Positions 8,398-16,802 of a DNA stretch of 64,000 nt are shown here, one piece after another. The stretch comes from an uncultured Oscillospiraceae bacterium (GTDB taxonomy: Bacteria > Bacillota > Clostridia > Oscillospirales > Oscillospiraceae): contig CANQVO010000006.1 in assembly GCA_947627325.1 (NCBI GenBank), forward strand, positions 1 through 64,000, written 5' to 3'. Below the pieces are notes generated by a model, which had not been told where the DNA came from, ran no database searches, and saw nothing but the letters and a program-made list of their open reading frames with translations. Numbering within the stretch: the stretch's first letter is position 1; the number at the start of each line of letters is the position of its first letter. Made by a program: the position numbers and the translations under genes.

Positions 8398-10071
8398 ATG
8401 CGTAAATTTTCTCGCAAGGGGCTCGCCCTGGCCCTGGCTCTGGTCCTGACCGCCGGCCTGCTGGCCGGGTGCGGCAGCAGCGGGCAGCTGGGCGCCAACA
8501 GCAAGGGCCTGACGGTGGATCCCGCCGAGGTCGCCATGCCCCTGGCGGAGCCCGCCACCCTGAAGGGCCTGACCAACTTCCCCGCCGGGACCGAGGCCGA
8601 GCCCAACAACCGCACCATCTTCAAGCGTCTGGAGGAGCAAACCAACGTCCACATCAACTGGCGCACCATCCAGAGCGACCAGTGGGGGGACAAGATTGCC
8701 TTGGAGATGGCCACGGTCAGCACCATGCCCGACTTCGTCTTTAACGCCGGGTTTGGGGAGTCCGACCTCCAGAAGTACGCCAAGTGGGGCGCCATCATCC
8801 CCCTGGAGGAGTACATCGACAAGTATATGCCCAACCTCTGCAAGGTCTTTGAGCAGTCCCCGGAGTACAAGGCCATGTGCATGGACGTGGACGGCCACAT
8901 TTGGGCCCTGCCGTGGATCGAACAGCTGGGCTACCAGAAGACCGCCATCCAGCTGCTGGACAATATGCCCTTCATCAACACCGACTGGCTGGACTTCCTG
9001 GGCCTGGAGATGCCCACCACGGTGGACGACTTTGAGGCGGTGCTGATCGCCTTCCGGGACAACGCCGCCGCGCTGAAGCAGGAGTTCGGCATCCAGGGCA
9101 GCGTCATCCCCATGTCCTTCATCATGAACGACGGCGGCCAGGACCCCTACATCCTCATCAACGGCTTTGGCGAGGGCTACGGCGACCCGGACACCTGGAA
9201 GCACCTGGTGGTCACCGACGAGGGCGAGGTCATCAGCGACGCCACCACCGAGGGCTTTAAGAAGGGCACCGCCTGGCTCCACCAGCTCTACACCGAGAAC
9301 CTGATCGACCCGGAGGCCTTCACCCAGGACTGGGCCACCTACGTGGCCAAGGGCAAGAGCGGCCGCTACGGCGTGTGCTTCACCTGGGACGTGGGCAACG
9401 TGGCCACCCTGGACGGCTGGGCGCCCCTGCCCATGCTGGAGGCGGACACCGTCAACATCACCCCCGACACGGCCTCCTACACCTCCGGCTTCCAGCGGGG
9501 CCGCTGTGTGGTCACCGCCAAGGCGGAGAACCCCGCCCTGGTCTGCTCCTGGCTGGACCAGATGTACGTGCCCATCCAGTCCCCGCAGAACAACTGGGGC
9601 ACCTACGGCGAGGACGACGAGTTCGACATCTTTGAGATGAGCACCAACGACGCCGGCGAGCCCATGCTCCGCCACGCCCCCCTGGGCGACGCCTCCCCCG
9701 TGGAGGTCCGGGAGGCGGAGAGCGTGAACGGCCCCCTGGCCGTGCTGGACAGCTACTACGGCGTGTACGTCACCCTGCCTGACGACGCGGCCTACCGACT
9801 GGAGTGGATCGAGGACGTCTACACCCCCGCCTGCCACGCCAAGTACTGCCTGCCCAACTTCTTCATGACCCAGGAGGACACGGTGCGGGACTCCAACCTG
9901 TCCACCGACCTTGCCAAGCGGGTCAACGAGTTCAAGTCCCGCTCGGTGATGGAGGGCTTCTCCGACGCCGACTGGGACCAGTTCCAGGCGGACCTGAAGG
10001 CCTACGGGCTGGACGAGTACGTGGCCCTCTACCAGAAGTACTTTGACGCCTATCTGGCCCAGCAGCAGTAA
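8398..10071 (+). CDS. Extracellular sugar-binding lipoprotein (ABC importer, LplA-like)
   Basis: A 557-residue protein. The signal peptide ends in a lipobox (LLAGCGSSG, Cys at about residue 22), so the mature protein is tethered to the outer face of the membrane. The length and motifs (NNRTIFKRLEEQTNVHINW, EYIDKYMPNL, then FRDNAAALKQEFG) fit the large family-1 solute-binding proteins that partner LplB/LplC permeases. AAAGGAG precedes ATG 8398. It delivers the oligosaccharide to the permeases just upstream, probably fructo-oligosaccharides released by the secreted GH32 enzyme. Confidence 0.9.
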   Translation: MRKFSRKGLALALALVLTAGLLAGCGSSGQLGANSKGLTVDPAEVAMPLAEPATLKGLTNFPAGTEAEPNNRTIFKRLEEQTNVHINWRTIQSDQWGDKIALEMATVSTMPDFVFNAGFGESDLQKYAKWGAIIPLEEYIDKYMPNLCKVFEQSPEYKAMCMDVDGHIWALPWIEQLGYQKTAIQLLDNMPFINTDWLDFLGLEMPTTVDDFEAVLIAFRDNAAALKQEFGIQGSVIPMSFIMNDGGQDPYILINGFGEGYGDPDTWKHLVVTDEGEVISDATTEGFKKGTAWLHQLYTENLIDPEAFTQDWATYVAKGKSGRYGVCFTWDVGNVATLDGWAPLPMLEADTVNITPDTASYTSGFQRGRCVVTAKAENPALVCSWLDQMYVPIQSPQNNWGTYGEDDEFDIFEMSTNDAGEPMLRHAPLGDASPVEVREAESVNGPLAVLDSYYGVYVTLPDDAAYRLEWIEDVYTPACHAKYCLPNFFMTQEDTVRDSNLSTDLAKRVNEFKSRSVMEGFSDADWDQFQADLKAYGLDEYVALYQKYFDAYLAQQQ

Positions 10072-10143
10072 AACACCCCCGGGGGAGGTCAAACCCCGCG
10101 GGGCCCCGCAGGACCGACCGAGACCACGCCGATGGAGGTTGCT

Positions 10144-11688
10144 ATGATCAGCGATATTCTGAGAGAGGCGCGCAGACATGAGGAGCTGGCGGAACAGCAG
10201 ATTCCCGCCCTCGGCCGACCCTCCTTCCACCTGTCCTCCCGGGCCGGGTGGATGAACGACCCCAACGGGTTTTCCTTCTACCGTGGGGAGTATCACCTCT
10301 TTTACCAGTACTACCCCTACGAGGCCAAGTGGAACTCCATGCACTGGGGCCACGCCGTCAGCCATGACCTGCTCCACTGGCGCTACCTCCCCGCCGCCCT
10401 CGCCCCCGACACCCTGGCGGACAAGGACGGGTGCTACTCCGGCAGTGCCGTGGAGCTGCCCGACGGGCGGCAGCTGCTGATGTACACCGGCGTGGTGGAG
10501 GGGCCCCGCCAGCCCGACGGCACCCGCACGGAGATCCAGACCCAGTGCCTGGCGGTGGGGGACGGGGTGAACTACGAAAAGTACGATCAGAACCCCGTCC
10601 TCACCCACGCCGACACCCCGGAGGGCAGCAGTCCCTACGACTTCCGGGACCCCAAGCTGTGGCGGGAGGCGGACGGGACCTACCGCTGTGTGGTGGGCAG
10701 CCGCCCCGCCGATGGCAGCGGGCAGATCCTGTACTACTCCAGCCCGGACGGCTTCCACTGGCGCTTTGAGAGCGTCCTGGTGGAGAACCGGGGGAGATAC
10801 GGGCTGATGTGGGAGTGCCCCGACTTCTTCGAGTTGGACGGCGTCCACGTTTTGCTCACCAGCCCCCAGGATATGCTGCCCAGCGGCTTTGAGTACCACA
10901 ACGGCAACGGGACCCTGGCCCTCATCGGCGACTTTGATCCAGAGCGCGGGACCTTCACCCCCCGGCACGACCAGGCGGTGGACTACGGCATCGACTTCTA
11001 CGCCACCCAGACCCTGCTGGCCCCCGACGGGCGGCGGATCATGATCGCCTGGATGCAGAACTGGGACACCCTGTCCATCGCCTCGCTGAAGGCCCCCTGG
11101 TTCGGACAGATGACCCTTCCAAGAGAGCTGTCCGTCCGGGACGGCAGGCTGTACCAGTGGCCGGTCCGGGAGCTGGACGCCCTGCGGAGCGGGCGGGTGG
11201 TCTACCGGGACGTGACCTTTGAAGGGGCCCTCACCCTGGAGGGGATCCGGGGCCGGCAGGTGGACGTCACCATCACCCTGCGGCCTGGAGATGAGGAACA
11301 CCTCTACCAGAAGTTCGCCGTCTGGTTCTGCCAGAACGACGCCTACCACGTGGCCATCAGCTTCCGCCCCGGGGAGTCCATCCTGAAGATCGACCGCAAG
11401 TTCTCCGGGTCCCGGCGGGCCATCATCCACCAGCGCCGGTGCGCGGTGCCCAAGCGGAACGGGGAGATCACCTTCCGCATGATTTTGGACCGATACAGCG
11501 TGGAGGTCTTCGTGAACCAGGGCGAGCAGACCCTGTCCGCCACCATGTACACCGACCTGGCCGCGGACGGCTTCAAGTTCTTCGCCACCGGCAAGGTCAC
11601 CATGGACATCGAAAAGTACGATCTGGACTTGGACCCGGCCGGCGGGCCGACGGAACAGGAGGTGCGCGCGGATGGTAGAGATCTTTGA
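10144..11688 (+). CDS. Intracellular GH32 beta-fructosidase (sucrose-6-phosphate hydrolase/invertase type)
   Basis: A 514-residue glycoside hydrolase of family 32, with no signal peptide. The five-bladed propeller carries all three signatures: WMNDPNG (nucleophile Asp39), FRDP (Asp169, transition-state stabiliser) and MWECPDF (Glu224, acid/base). A C-terminal beta-sandwich follows (from about residue 355). It hydrolyses terminal fructosyl residues of imported fructo-oligosaccharides or sucrose. The start at ATG 10144 is preferred over ATG 10132 because the upstream ATG overlaps the GGAGG that serves 10144. The gene overlaps the fructokinase start, so the products are made together. Confidence 0.93.
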   Translation: MISDILREARRHEELAEQQIPALGRPSFHLSSRAGWMNDPNGFSFYRGEYHLFYQYYPYEAKWNSMHWGHAVSHDLLHWRYLPAALAPDTLADKDGCYSGSAVELPDGRQLLMYTGVVEGPRQPDGTRTEIQTQCLAVGDGVNYEKYDQNPVLTHADTPEGSSPYDFRDPKLWREADGTYRCVVGSRPADGSGQILYYSSPDGFHWRFESVLVENRGRYGLMWECPDFFELDGVHVLLTSPQDMLPSGFEYHNGNGTLALIGDFDPERGTFTPRHDQAVDYGIDFYATQTLLAPDGRRIMIAWMQNWDTLSIASLKAPWFGQMTLPRELSVRDGRLYQWPVRELDALRSGRVVYRDVTFEGALTLEGIRGRQVDVTITLRPGDEEHLYQKFAVWFCQNDAYHVAISFRPGESILKIDRKFSGSRRAIIHQRRCAVPKRNGEITFRMILDRYSVEVFVNQGEQTLSATMYTDLAADGFKFFATGKVTMDIEKYDLDLDPAGGPTEQEVRADGRDL

Positions 11689-12634
11689 CGTGGTCGCCCT
11701 GGGCGAACTGCTCATCGACTTCACGGAAAACGGCGTCAGCCCCCAGGGGAACCCCATGTTCGAGGCCAACCCCGGCGGCGCGCCCTGCAACGTGCTGGCT
11801 ATGCTGTCCAAGCTGGGCAAGCACACCGCCTTCGTGGGCAAGGTGGGGGAGGATATGTTCGGCGCCCAGCTCCGGGCGGTGGTGGAGGAGGCGGGGATCC
11901 GCGCGGACGACCTGGCCTCCGACCCCAAGGTCCACACCACCCTGGCCTTCGTCAAGACCCTTCCGGGGGGCGACCGGGACTTCTCCTTCTACCGGGACCC
12001 CGGCGCGGACCGTATGCTCACCCCGGAGGAGGTCACCCCCGACCGGGTGGCCCACACCTGTATCTTCCACTTCGGCTCCCTCTCCCTCACCCATGAGCCG
12101 GTGCGCGCCGCCACGGTAAAGGCGGTGGCCCTGGCCAAGGAGAGCGGCGCGCTCATCTCCTTTGACCCCAACCTCCGCCCGCCTTTGTGGGACGACCTGG
12201 AGGAGGCCAGGGAGCAGATCGCCTGGGGCCTGGCGCGGTGCGACGTGCTGAAGATCGCCGACAACGAGGTGGAGTTCATGACCGGCGAGACGGACATCCG
12301 CCGGGGCGCGGCCATCCTGCGGGAGCGATACCCCAACATCCAACTGCTCAACGCCACCGCCGGAGCGGAGGGGAGCTACGCCTTCTACGGCCAGGCGGAG
12401 ACCTTCCAGCCCGCCTTCCAGCTGGGCGGCACCATCGAGACCACCGGCGCGGGGGACACCTTCTGCGCCTGCGTACTGAACTTTATCCTGGAAAACGGCC
12501 TGACCGGCCTGAGCCGGTCCGACCTTGACCGGATGCTCCGCTTCGCCAACGCCGCGGCGTATCTGGTCACCACCAAGAAAGGGGCCATCCGCTCCATGCC
12601 GGAGCGGGAACAGGTGGAGGCGCTGTTGCTGTAA
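11672..12634 (+). CDS. scrK: Fructokinase (PfkB family)
   Basis: A 320-residue PfkB-family sugar kinase. The N-terminal PfkB signature (GGAPCNVLAMLSKLG, about residue 34) and the C-terminal catalytic motif TTGAGDTFCA (about residue 262, with the catalytic Asp) are present. It would phosphorylate fructose from the GH32 reaction to fructose-6-phosphate. AGGAGG lies before ATG 11672, and the start overlaps the end of the GH32 gene by 17 bases. Length and motifs are normal for bacterial fructokinases. Another ketose specificity is possible, but the context argues for fructose. Confidence 0.88.
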   Translation: MVEIFDVVALGELLIDFTENGVSPQGNPMFEANPGGAPCNVLAMLSKLGKHTAFVGKVGEDMFGAQLRAVVEEAGIRADDLASDPKVHTTLAFVKTLPGGDRDFSFYRDPGADRMLTPEEVTPDRVAHTCIFHFGSLSLTHEPVRAATVKAVALAKESGALISFDPNLRPPLWDDLEEAREQIAWGLARCDVLKIADNEVEFMTGETDIRRGAAILRERYPNIQLLNATAGAEGSYAFYGQAETFQPAFQLGGTIETTGAGDTFCACVLNFILENGLTGLSRSDLDRMLRFANAAAYLVTTKKGAIRSMPEREQVEALLL

Positions 12635-12828
12635 CGGCGCGCGGCCCCACCACACTTTCATGGCGACCGGCCACTCCACACCATGGCCGGCGCACATCAA
12701 AAAAGGAGGGAATCACATTCCGTGTGGCTCGCGGTGCGGCAGCGTGGAGACCTGTCGTAACGCGGCGCGCCCCTTGCGGGCGGCCGTGAGGCCGTCGGGC
12801 GGAGGCCCGGCTGTCAGAGCCGAGTTCT
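12635..12828 (+). other. Intercistronic gap with an orphan ribosome site and hairpins
   Basis: Between the fructokinase and ATPase genes there is a good AAAAAAGGAGGG sequence (about 12698-12709) that does not serve any ORF of useful length. The nearest GTG is about 12 bases away and gives only a 12-codon frame. GC-rich hairpins (CGGCC/GGCCG near 12780) follow. This may be the remnant of a lost start or a stabilising intercistronic element. Confidence 0.4.
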
Positions 12829-13986
12829 ATGGCTAGTGTTGTGCTGAAAAATCTGAAGAAGGTCTATGACAACGACGTGACCGCCGTGCAGAACGTCAAC
12901 CTGGAGGTGGCCGACGGGGAGTTCATCGTGCTGGTGGGCCCCTCCGGCTGTGGCAAGTCCACCACCCTGCGGATGGTGGCCGGTCTGGAGGACATCACCG
13001 AGGGCGACCTGTTCATCGGCGACCGCCGGTGCAACGACGTGGCCCCCAAGGACCGGGACATCGCCATGGTCTTCCAGTCCTACGCCCTCTACCCCCACAT
13101 GACCGTGCGGGACAACATCGCCTTCTCCCTGAAACTGCGGAAGGTCCCCAAGGACGAGATCAACCGCCGGGTGGACGAGGCCGCGGAGATCCTGGGCATC
13201 ACCGAGTACCTGGACCGCAAGCCCAAGGCCCTCTCCGGCGGCCAGCGCCAGCGGGTGGCCATCGGCCGGGCCATCGTCCGGGAGCCCAAGGTCCTGCTCA
13301 TGGACGAGCCGCTGTCCAACCTGGACGCCAAGCTCCGCAACCAGATGCGCGCGGAGATCATCAAGCTGCGTAAGCGCATCAACGCCACCTTCATGTACGT
13401 CACCCACGACCAGACCGAGGCCATGACCCTGGGCGACCGCATCGTCATCATGCAGAAGGGCGGCTTCGTCAACCAGATCGGCACCCCCCAGGAGCTCTAT
13501 AACTGCCCGGTGAATCTGTTCGTGGCCGGCTTTATCGGGGCGCCCCAGATGAACTTCTTCAACGACGCCAAGCTGGTCATCCGGGACGGGCGGTACTACG
13601 CCTCCATCAAGGGCAAGGACTTCGAGCTGTCCGACCTGCACCAGAAGGCCCTCAAGGCCAGGGACCAGAAGCCCTGCGACATCGTGGCCGGCATCCGCCC
13701 GGACCACGTGGTGCTGGGGGAGGGCGGCCTGACCGGCACGGTGGAGGTCACCGAGATGATGGGCTCCTCCCTCCACCTGCACACCGACTGCCAGGGGGAC
13801 GACATCGTGATGATCGTCTCCACCGTGGGCCTGGACCAGGGCCTCATCAACGGCACCACCAAGACCGTGAGCTTCAACTTCCCCGCCGAACTGCTCCAGA
13901 TCTTCGACAAGGAGACGGGGAACAACCTGGTGTGGTACGACGAGGCCTCCGCCAAGGCCAACCACCCCGTCTGCGCCAAGTATTGA
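12829..13986 (+). CDS. ABC transporter ATPase, MsmX/MalK/UgpC type
   Basis: A 385-residue ATPase with Walker A GPSGCGKST (about residues 37-45), signature LSGGQRQRVA, Walker B VLLMDEPLSNLD and switch THDQTEAM, followed by the roughly 140-residue MalK-type TOBE/regulatory domain. It powers CUT1 sugar importers and can serve several of them in one cell. It is presumably the motor for permeases 6474 and 7437. ATG 12829 is the only plausible start (an in-frame TGA lies about 13 codons upstream), but no clear ribosome site precedes it. A strong terminator follows the gene. Confidence 0.92.
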   Translation: MASVVLKNLKKVYDNDVTAVQNVNLEVADGEFIVLVGPSGCGKSTTLRMVAGLEDITEGDLFIGDRRCNDVAPKDRDIAMVFQSYALYPHMTVRDNIAFSLKLRKVPKDEINRRVDEAAEILGITEYLDRKPKALSGGQRQRVAIGRAIVREPKVLLMDEPLSNLDAKLRNQMRAEIIKLRKRINATFMYVTHDQTEAMTLGDRIVIMQKGGFVNQIGTPQELYNCPVNLFVAGFIGAPQMNFFNDAKLVIRDGRYYASIKGKDFELSDLHQKALKARDQKPCDIVAGIRPDHVVLGEGGLTGTVEVTEMMGSSLHLHTDCQGDDIVMIVSTVGLDQGLINGTTKTVSFNFPAELLQIFDKETGNNLVWYDEASAKANHPVCAKY

Positions 13987-14038
13987 TCCCCGCCCGTCCG
14001 GCTGACCATCCGGCCACGCCGCGCGTTTGACCGTCTGG

Positions 14039-14075
14039 CGAAATGGCCGTAGCGATACGGCCATTTCGTGTTTTT
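14039..14075 (+). terminator. Terminator after the ATPase gene
   Basis: CGAAATGGCCGT pairs with ACGGCCATTTCG around a 6-base loop, followed by TGTTTTT. It ends the importer/GH32/kinase/ATPase transcription unit. Confidence 0.9.
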
Positions 14076-14135
14076 ACCCACCTCTCTCCCGGCCGCTCGA
14101 CGGCCTGGGAGCTCTCGCGCAAGGGGGGCAGAGCC

Positions 14136-16040
14136 ATGTCACATCTCTATTATAAGGACGCGCAAAAGATGGGCCTTCGGGAGTTCCGCGCCTGCGCCGC
14201 CCAGGGCCGGTATCCCTACCTCCTCTCCCTGGAGGAGCTGGTCCCCCAGGAGCGGATCGCCCAGGGGGTGGACCTGGGGGAGATCCAGATCCCCATGGAG
14301 TTCATCGTGGGGGGCCGGGGGAAGGTCTTCGCCCGGAATTTCATGCCGCTGGTGGAGGAGGACTCGGAGTTCGCCGACAAGTGGAAGAGCCTGTGCCAGG
14401 CCCACTTGGACGAGGGCATCCGGGACCCCATCAAGGCCTACGAATACCTCAACCGCTTTTACGTGGAGGAGGGGAACAAGCGGGTCAGCGTGCTGAAGTA
14501 CTTCGGCGCGCCCAAGGTCTACGCCCGGGTCATCCGCGTCCTCCCCGAGCGCAACGGCTCGGCGGAGGTGGAGCGGTACTACGCCTTTGTGGACTTCTAC
14601 GCCGCCAGCAAGGTGAACTTTCTGGAGTTCTCCCGGCCGGAGGACTACGCCCGGTTCCAGAGCCTGATGGGCAAGGAGCCGGGGGAGGCGTGGAGCGACG
14701 AGGACCGGGCGGGGCTGAGCGCCGCCTACTACCGCTTCCGCCAGGCCTACGATGCCCTGGGCGGCAAAAAGCTGGCCTCCACCGCCGGGGACGCCATGCT
14801 GGTCTACCTCCAGATCTACGGCTACCAGGCCCTGCGGGGGAAGACGGAGGCGGAGCTCCGCCAGGCCATGGCCAAGGTTTGGGAGGAGATTGCCCTGCAG
14901 CAGGAGAGCCCCGCCATCGACGTGAAGCTGGACCCGGCGGAGGAGAAGAAGGGCCTGCTGTCCAAACTGCTGCCTAAGGAGGAGGCCAAAAAGCCCATGA
15001 AGGTGGCCTTTCTCCACGACAAGACCCCGGAGGTCTCCGGCTGGACCTATGGCCACGAGCTGGGCCGCCGGCACCTGGAGCGGGTGTTCGGCGAGGAGGT
15101 GGCCACCACCGCCTACTGCGACGCCATGGAGGGCGACCCCCGAAAGGCCATCGAGGACGCCATCGCCGACGGCAACAGCGTGGTCTTCACCACCTCCCCC
15201 CGGCTGTTGCCCGCCAGCCTGCGGGCGGCGGTGGACCACCCGGAGGTCATCATCCTGAACTGCTCGCTGAACAAGTCCCACCGCTACATCCGCACCTACT
15301 ACGCCCGGATGTACGAGGCCAAGTTCGTGGCCGGGGCCATCGCCGGGGCCCTGGCCGGGAGCGAGGGGGTGGGCTACATCTGCGACTACCCCATCTTCGG
15401 CCAGGTGGCCGGGATCAACGCCTTCGCCCTGGGGGCGCAGATGACCGCCCCCGCCGCCCGGGTCTACCTGGAGTGGTCCTCCGTGGGCGGGCCCAAGGCG
15501 GCCGCCCGGCGGCTCACCGACCGGGGGGTCCGGCTCATCTCCTCCCAGGACCTGGCCAAGCGGGAGAACTGGGACCGCAGTCCCTTCGGCCTCTCCCTGG
15601 TCACCGGGGAGGACCAGGTCAACCTGGCCATGTCCGTGTGGAAGTGGGGGACCTATTACGAGGCCCTGGTGCGGGCCATCCAGAGCAAGACCCTCCAGAG
15701 CGAGTACCACGAGAGCGCCAAGGCCCTGAACTACTACTGGGGGATGTCCGCCGGGGTGGTGGACCTGGTCTGCTCGGACAACCTGCCCGACAGCGCCCGC
15801 CGTCTGGCCGCCCTGCTGAAAGACAGCATCCGCCGGGGCGTCTGCGACCCCTTCCGGGGCCCGCTGTACGCCCAGGGGGGCCGGGTCGTGGCCCGAAAGG
15901 GGGAGACCCTGGAGCTGGGGGAGATCATCGACATGAGCTGGCTCAACGAGAACGTCCAGGGGTCCCTGCCCGCCTACGAGGAGCTGGACGACACGGGGAA
16001 GGACACCGTGGGCATCGTGGGCGTGGAGCCCACGGCGTAA
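14136..16040 (+). CDS. Cytoplasmic BMP-domain (purine-binding-protein-like) protein with ParB-like N-terminal region
   Basis: A 634-residue protein without a signal peptide. Residues about 20-160 contain EGNKRVSVLKYFG in a context like ParB/sulfiredoxin-fold domains. A linker with several Lys/Glu follows, and from about residue 290 there is a complete BMP/PBP1-type substrate-binding domain (MKVAFLHDKTPEVSGWTYGHE, FVAGAIAGALAGSEGVGYI). BMP proteins normally bind nucleosides outside the cell; this intracellular fusion is common in Clostridia but uncharacterised. ATG 14136 (after AAGGGGGG) is chosen because the in-frame ATG at 14043 lies in the preceding terminator. The phosphoesterase gene follows at 44 bases, so the two are probably one unit. 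Confidence 0.7.
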   Translation: MSHLYYKDAQKMGLREFRACAAQGRYPYLLSLEELVPQERIAQGVDLGEIQIPMEFIVGGRGKVFARNFMPLVEEDSEFADKWKSLCQAHLDEGIRDPIKAYEYLNRFYVEEGNKRVSVLKYFGAPKVYARVIRVLPERNGSAEVERYYAFVDFYAASKVNFLEFSRPEDYARFQSLMGKEPGEAWSDEDRAGLSAAYYRFRQAYDALGGKKLASTAGDAMLVYLQIYGYQALRGKTEAELRQAMAKVWEEIALQQESPAIDVKLDPAEEKKGLLSKLLPKEEAKKPMKVAFLHDKTPEVSGWTYGHELGRRHLERVFGEEVATTAYCDAMEGDPRKAIEDAIADGNSVVFTTSPRLLPASLRAAVDHPEVIILNCSLNKSHRYIRTYYARMYEAKFVAGAIAGALAGSEGVGYICDYPIFGQVAGINAFALGAQMTAPAARVYLEWSSVGGPKAAARRLTDRGVRLISSQDLAKRENWDRSPFGLSLVTGEDQVNLAMSVWKWGTYYEALVRAIQSKTLQSEYHESAKALNYYWGMSAGVVDLVCSDNLPDSARRLAALLKDSIRRGVCDPFRGPLYAQGGRVVARKGETLELGEIIDMSWLNENVQGSLPAYEELDDTGKDTVGIVGVEPTA

Positions 16041-16083
16041 GGAGGACGAGCGCCGGGGCGCGCCCCGGCGGGAGGTGGAAGAG

Positions 16084-16674
16084 ATGGAGATCCTGGCCGT
16101 TTCAGACGTGGCCGCCCAGTACTATTACGACTACTACACGCCGGGGCGGCTGGACCGCTTCGACCTCATCCTGGCCTGCGGCGACCTGGACCCCGGCTAC
16201 CTGGAGTTCCTGGTCACCATGGCCCACTGCCCGTTGGTGTACGTCCGGGGCAACCACGACGACAGGCTCCTGGAGGAGCCGCCGGAGGGGTGTATCTGCG
16301 CGGAGGACCGGGTGGTAGTCGTCGGCGGCGCGCGGATCCTGGGCCTGGGCGGCTCCTTTCGCTACAAGGCCGGGGAGAACCTGTTCACCGAGTGGCAGAT
16401 GCGCGGGCGGATCCGCCGCCTGCGCCCCGCCCTGTGGTGGCGCGGGGGCTTTGACATCCTCCTCACCCACGCCCCCGCCCGGGGGGTCAACGACCTGGAC
16501 GACCTCTCCCACCGGGGCTTTCAGTGCTTCGGGGACCTGCTGGACCAGTACCACCCCAAATACTTCGTCCACGGCCACGTCCACCGCAACTACGGCGCCA
16601 ACATCCCCCAAAAGGTCCAGATCGGGGACACCACCGTCATCAACGCCTACGACCACTGCGAGTTCACCTTCTGA
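16084..16674 (+). CDS. Calcineurin-like metallophosphoesterase (YfcE-like)
   Basis: A 196-residue phosphoesterase with motifs CGDLDPGYLE, VRGNHDD, LLTHAPARG and FVHGHVH. The first motif reads AVSDVAAQYYYDYY, so the usual His of the D-x-H metal ligand is absent. A neighbouring ligand may replace it, or metal binding may differ. ATG 16084 is chosen over the GTG at 16075 because GGAGG (16071-16075) sits 8 bases before it. It follows the BMP-domain gene and is followed by the LacI promoter region. Substrate is unknown. Confidence 0.85.
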   Translation: MEILAVSDVAAQYYYDYYTPGRLDRFDLILACGDLDPGYLEFLVTMAHCPLVYVRGNHDDRLLEEPPEGCICAEDRVVVVGGARILGLGGSFRYKAGENLFTEWQMRGRIRRLRPALWWRGGFDILLTHAPARGVNDLDDLSHRGFQCFGDLLDQYHPKYFVHGHVHRNYGANIPQKVQIGDTTVINAYDHCEFTF

Positions 16675-16688
16675 GGGGTCATGGAAAG

Positions 16689-16703
16689 TTTACATTTTGC
16701 ACA
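16689..16703. promoter_or_regulatory. Operator-like site D (fructan regulon)
   Basis: TTTACATTTTGCACA lies just upstream of the -35 of the LacI gene. It fits the locus pattern TTKACA, 3 bases, TGYRMA and suggests autoregulation. Confidence 0.5.
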
Positions 16704-16705
16704 TC

Positions 16706-16734
16706 TTGCTTTTTCTTTTGCATTGTAGTATACT
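16706..16734 (+). promoter_or_regulatory. Sigma-A promoter of the LacI-family gene
   Basis: TTGCTT at 16706-16711, 17 bases, TATACT at 16729-16734, in an AT-rich patch between GC-rich genes. Confidence 0.7.
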
Positions 16735-16802
16735 AAATTGTAAACAGGGCCCCGTGGCCCGGAAGACCCCGCCTGGGGCGGAACGTGGATGGAGGTGACC
16801 AC

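Noticed and set aside
8326-11955. A 1209-codon minus-strand frame opposite the binding protein and GH32 genes
   Set aside because: Antisense shadow with the same biased composition. The plus strand has clear, complete families here.
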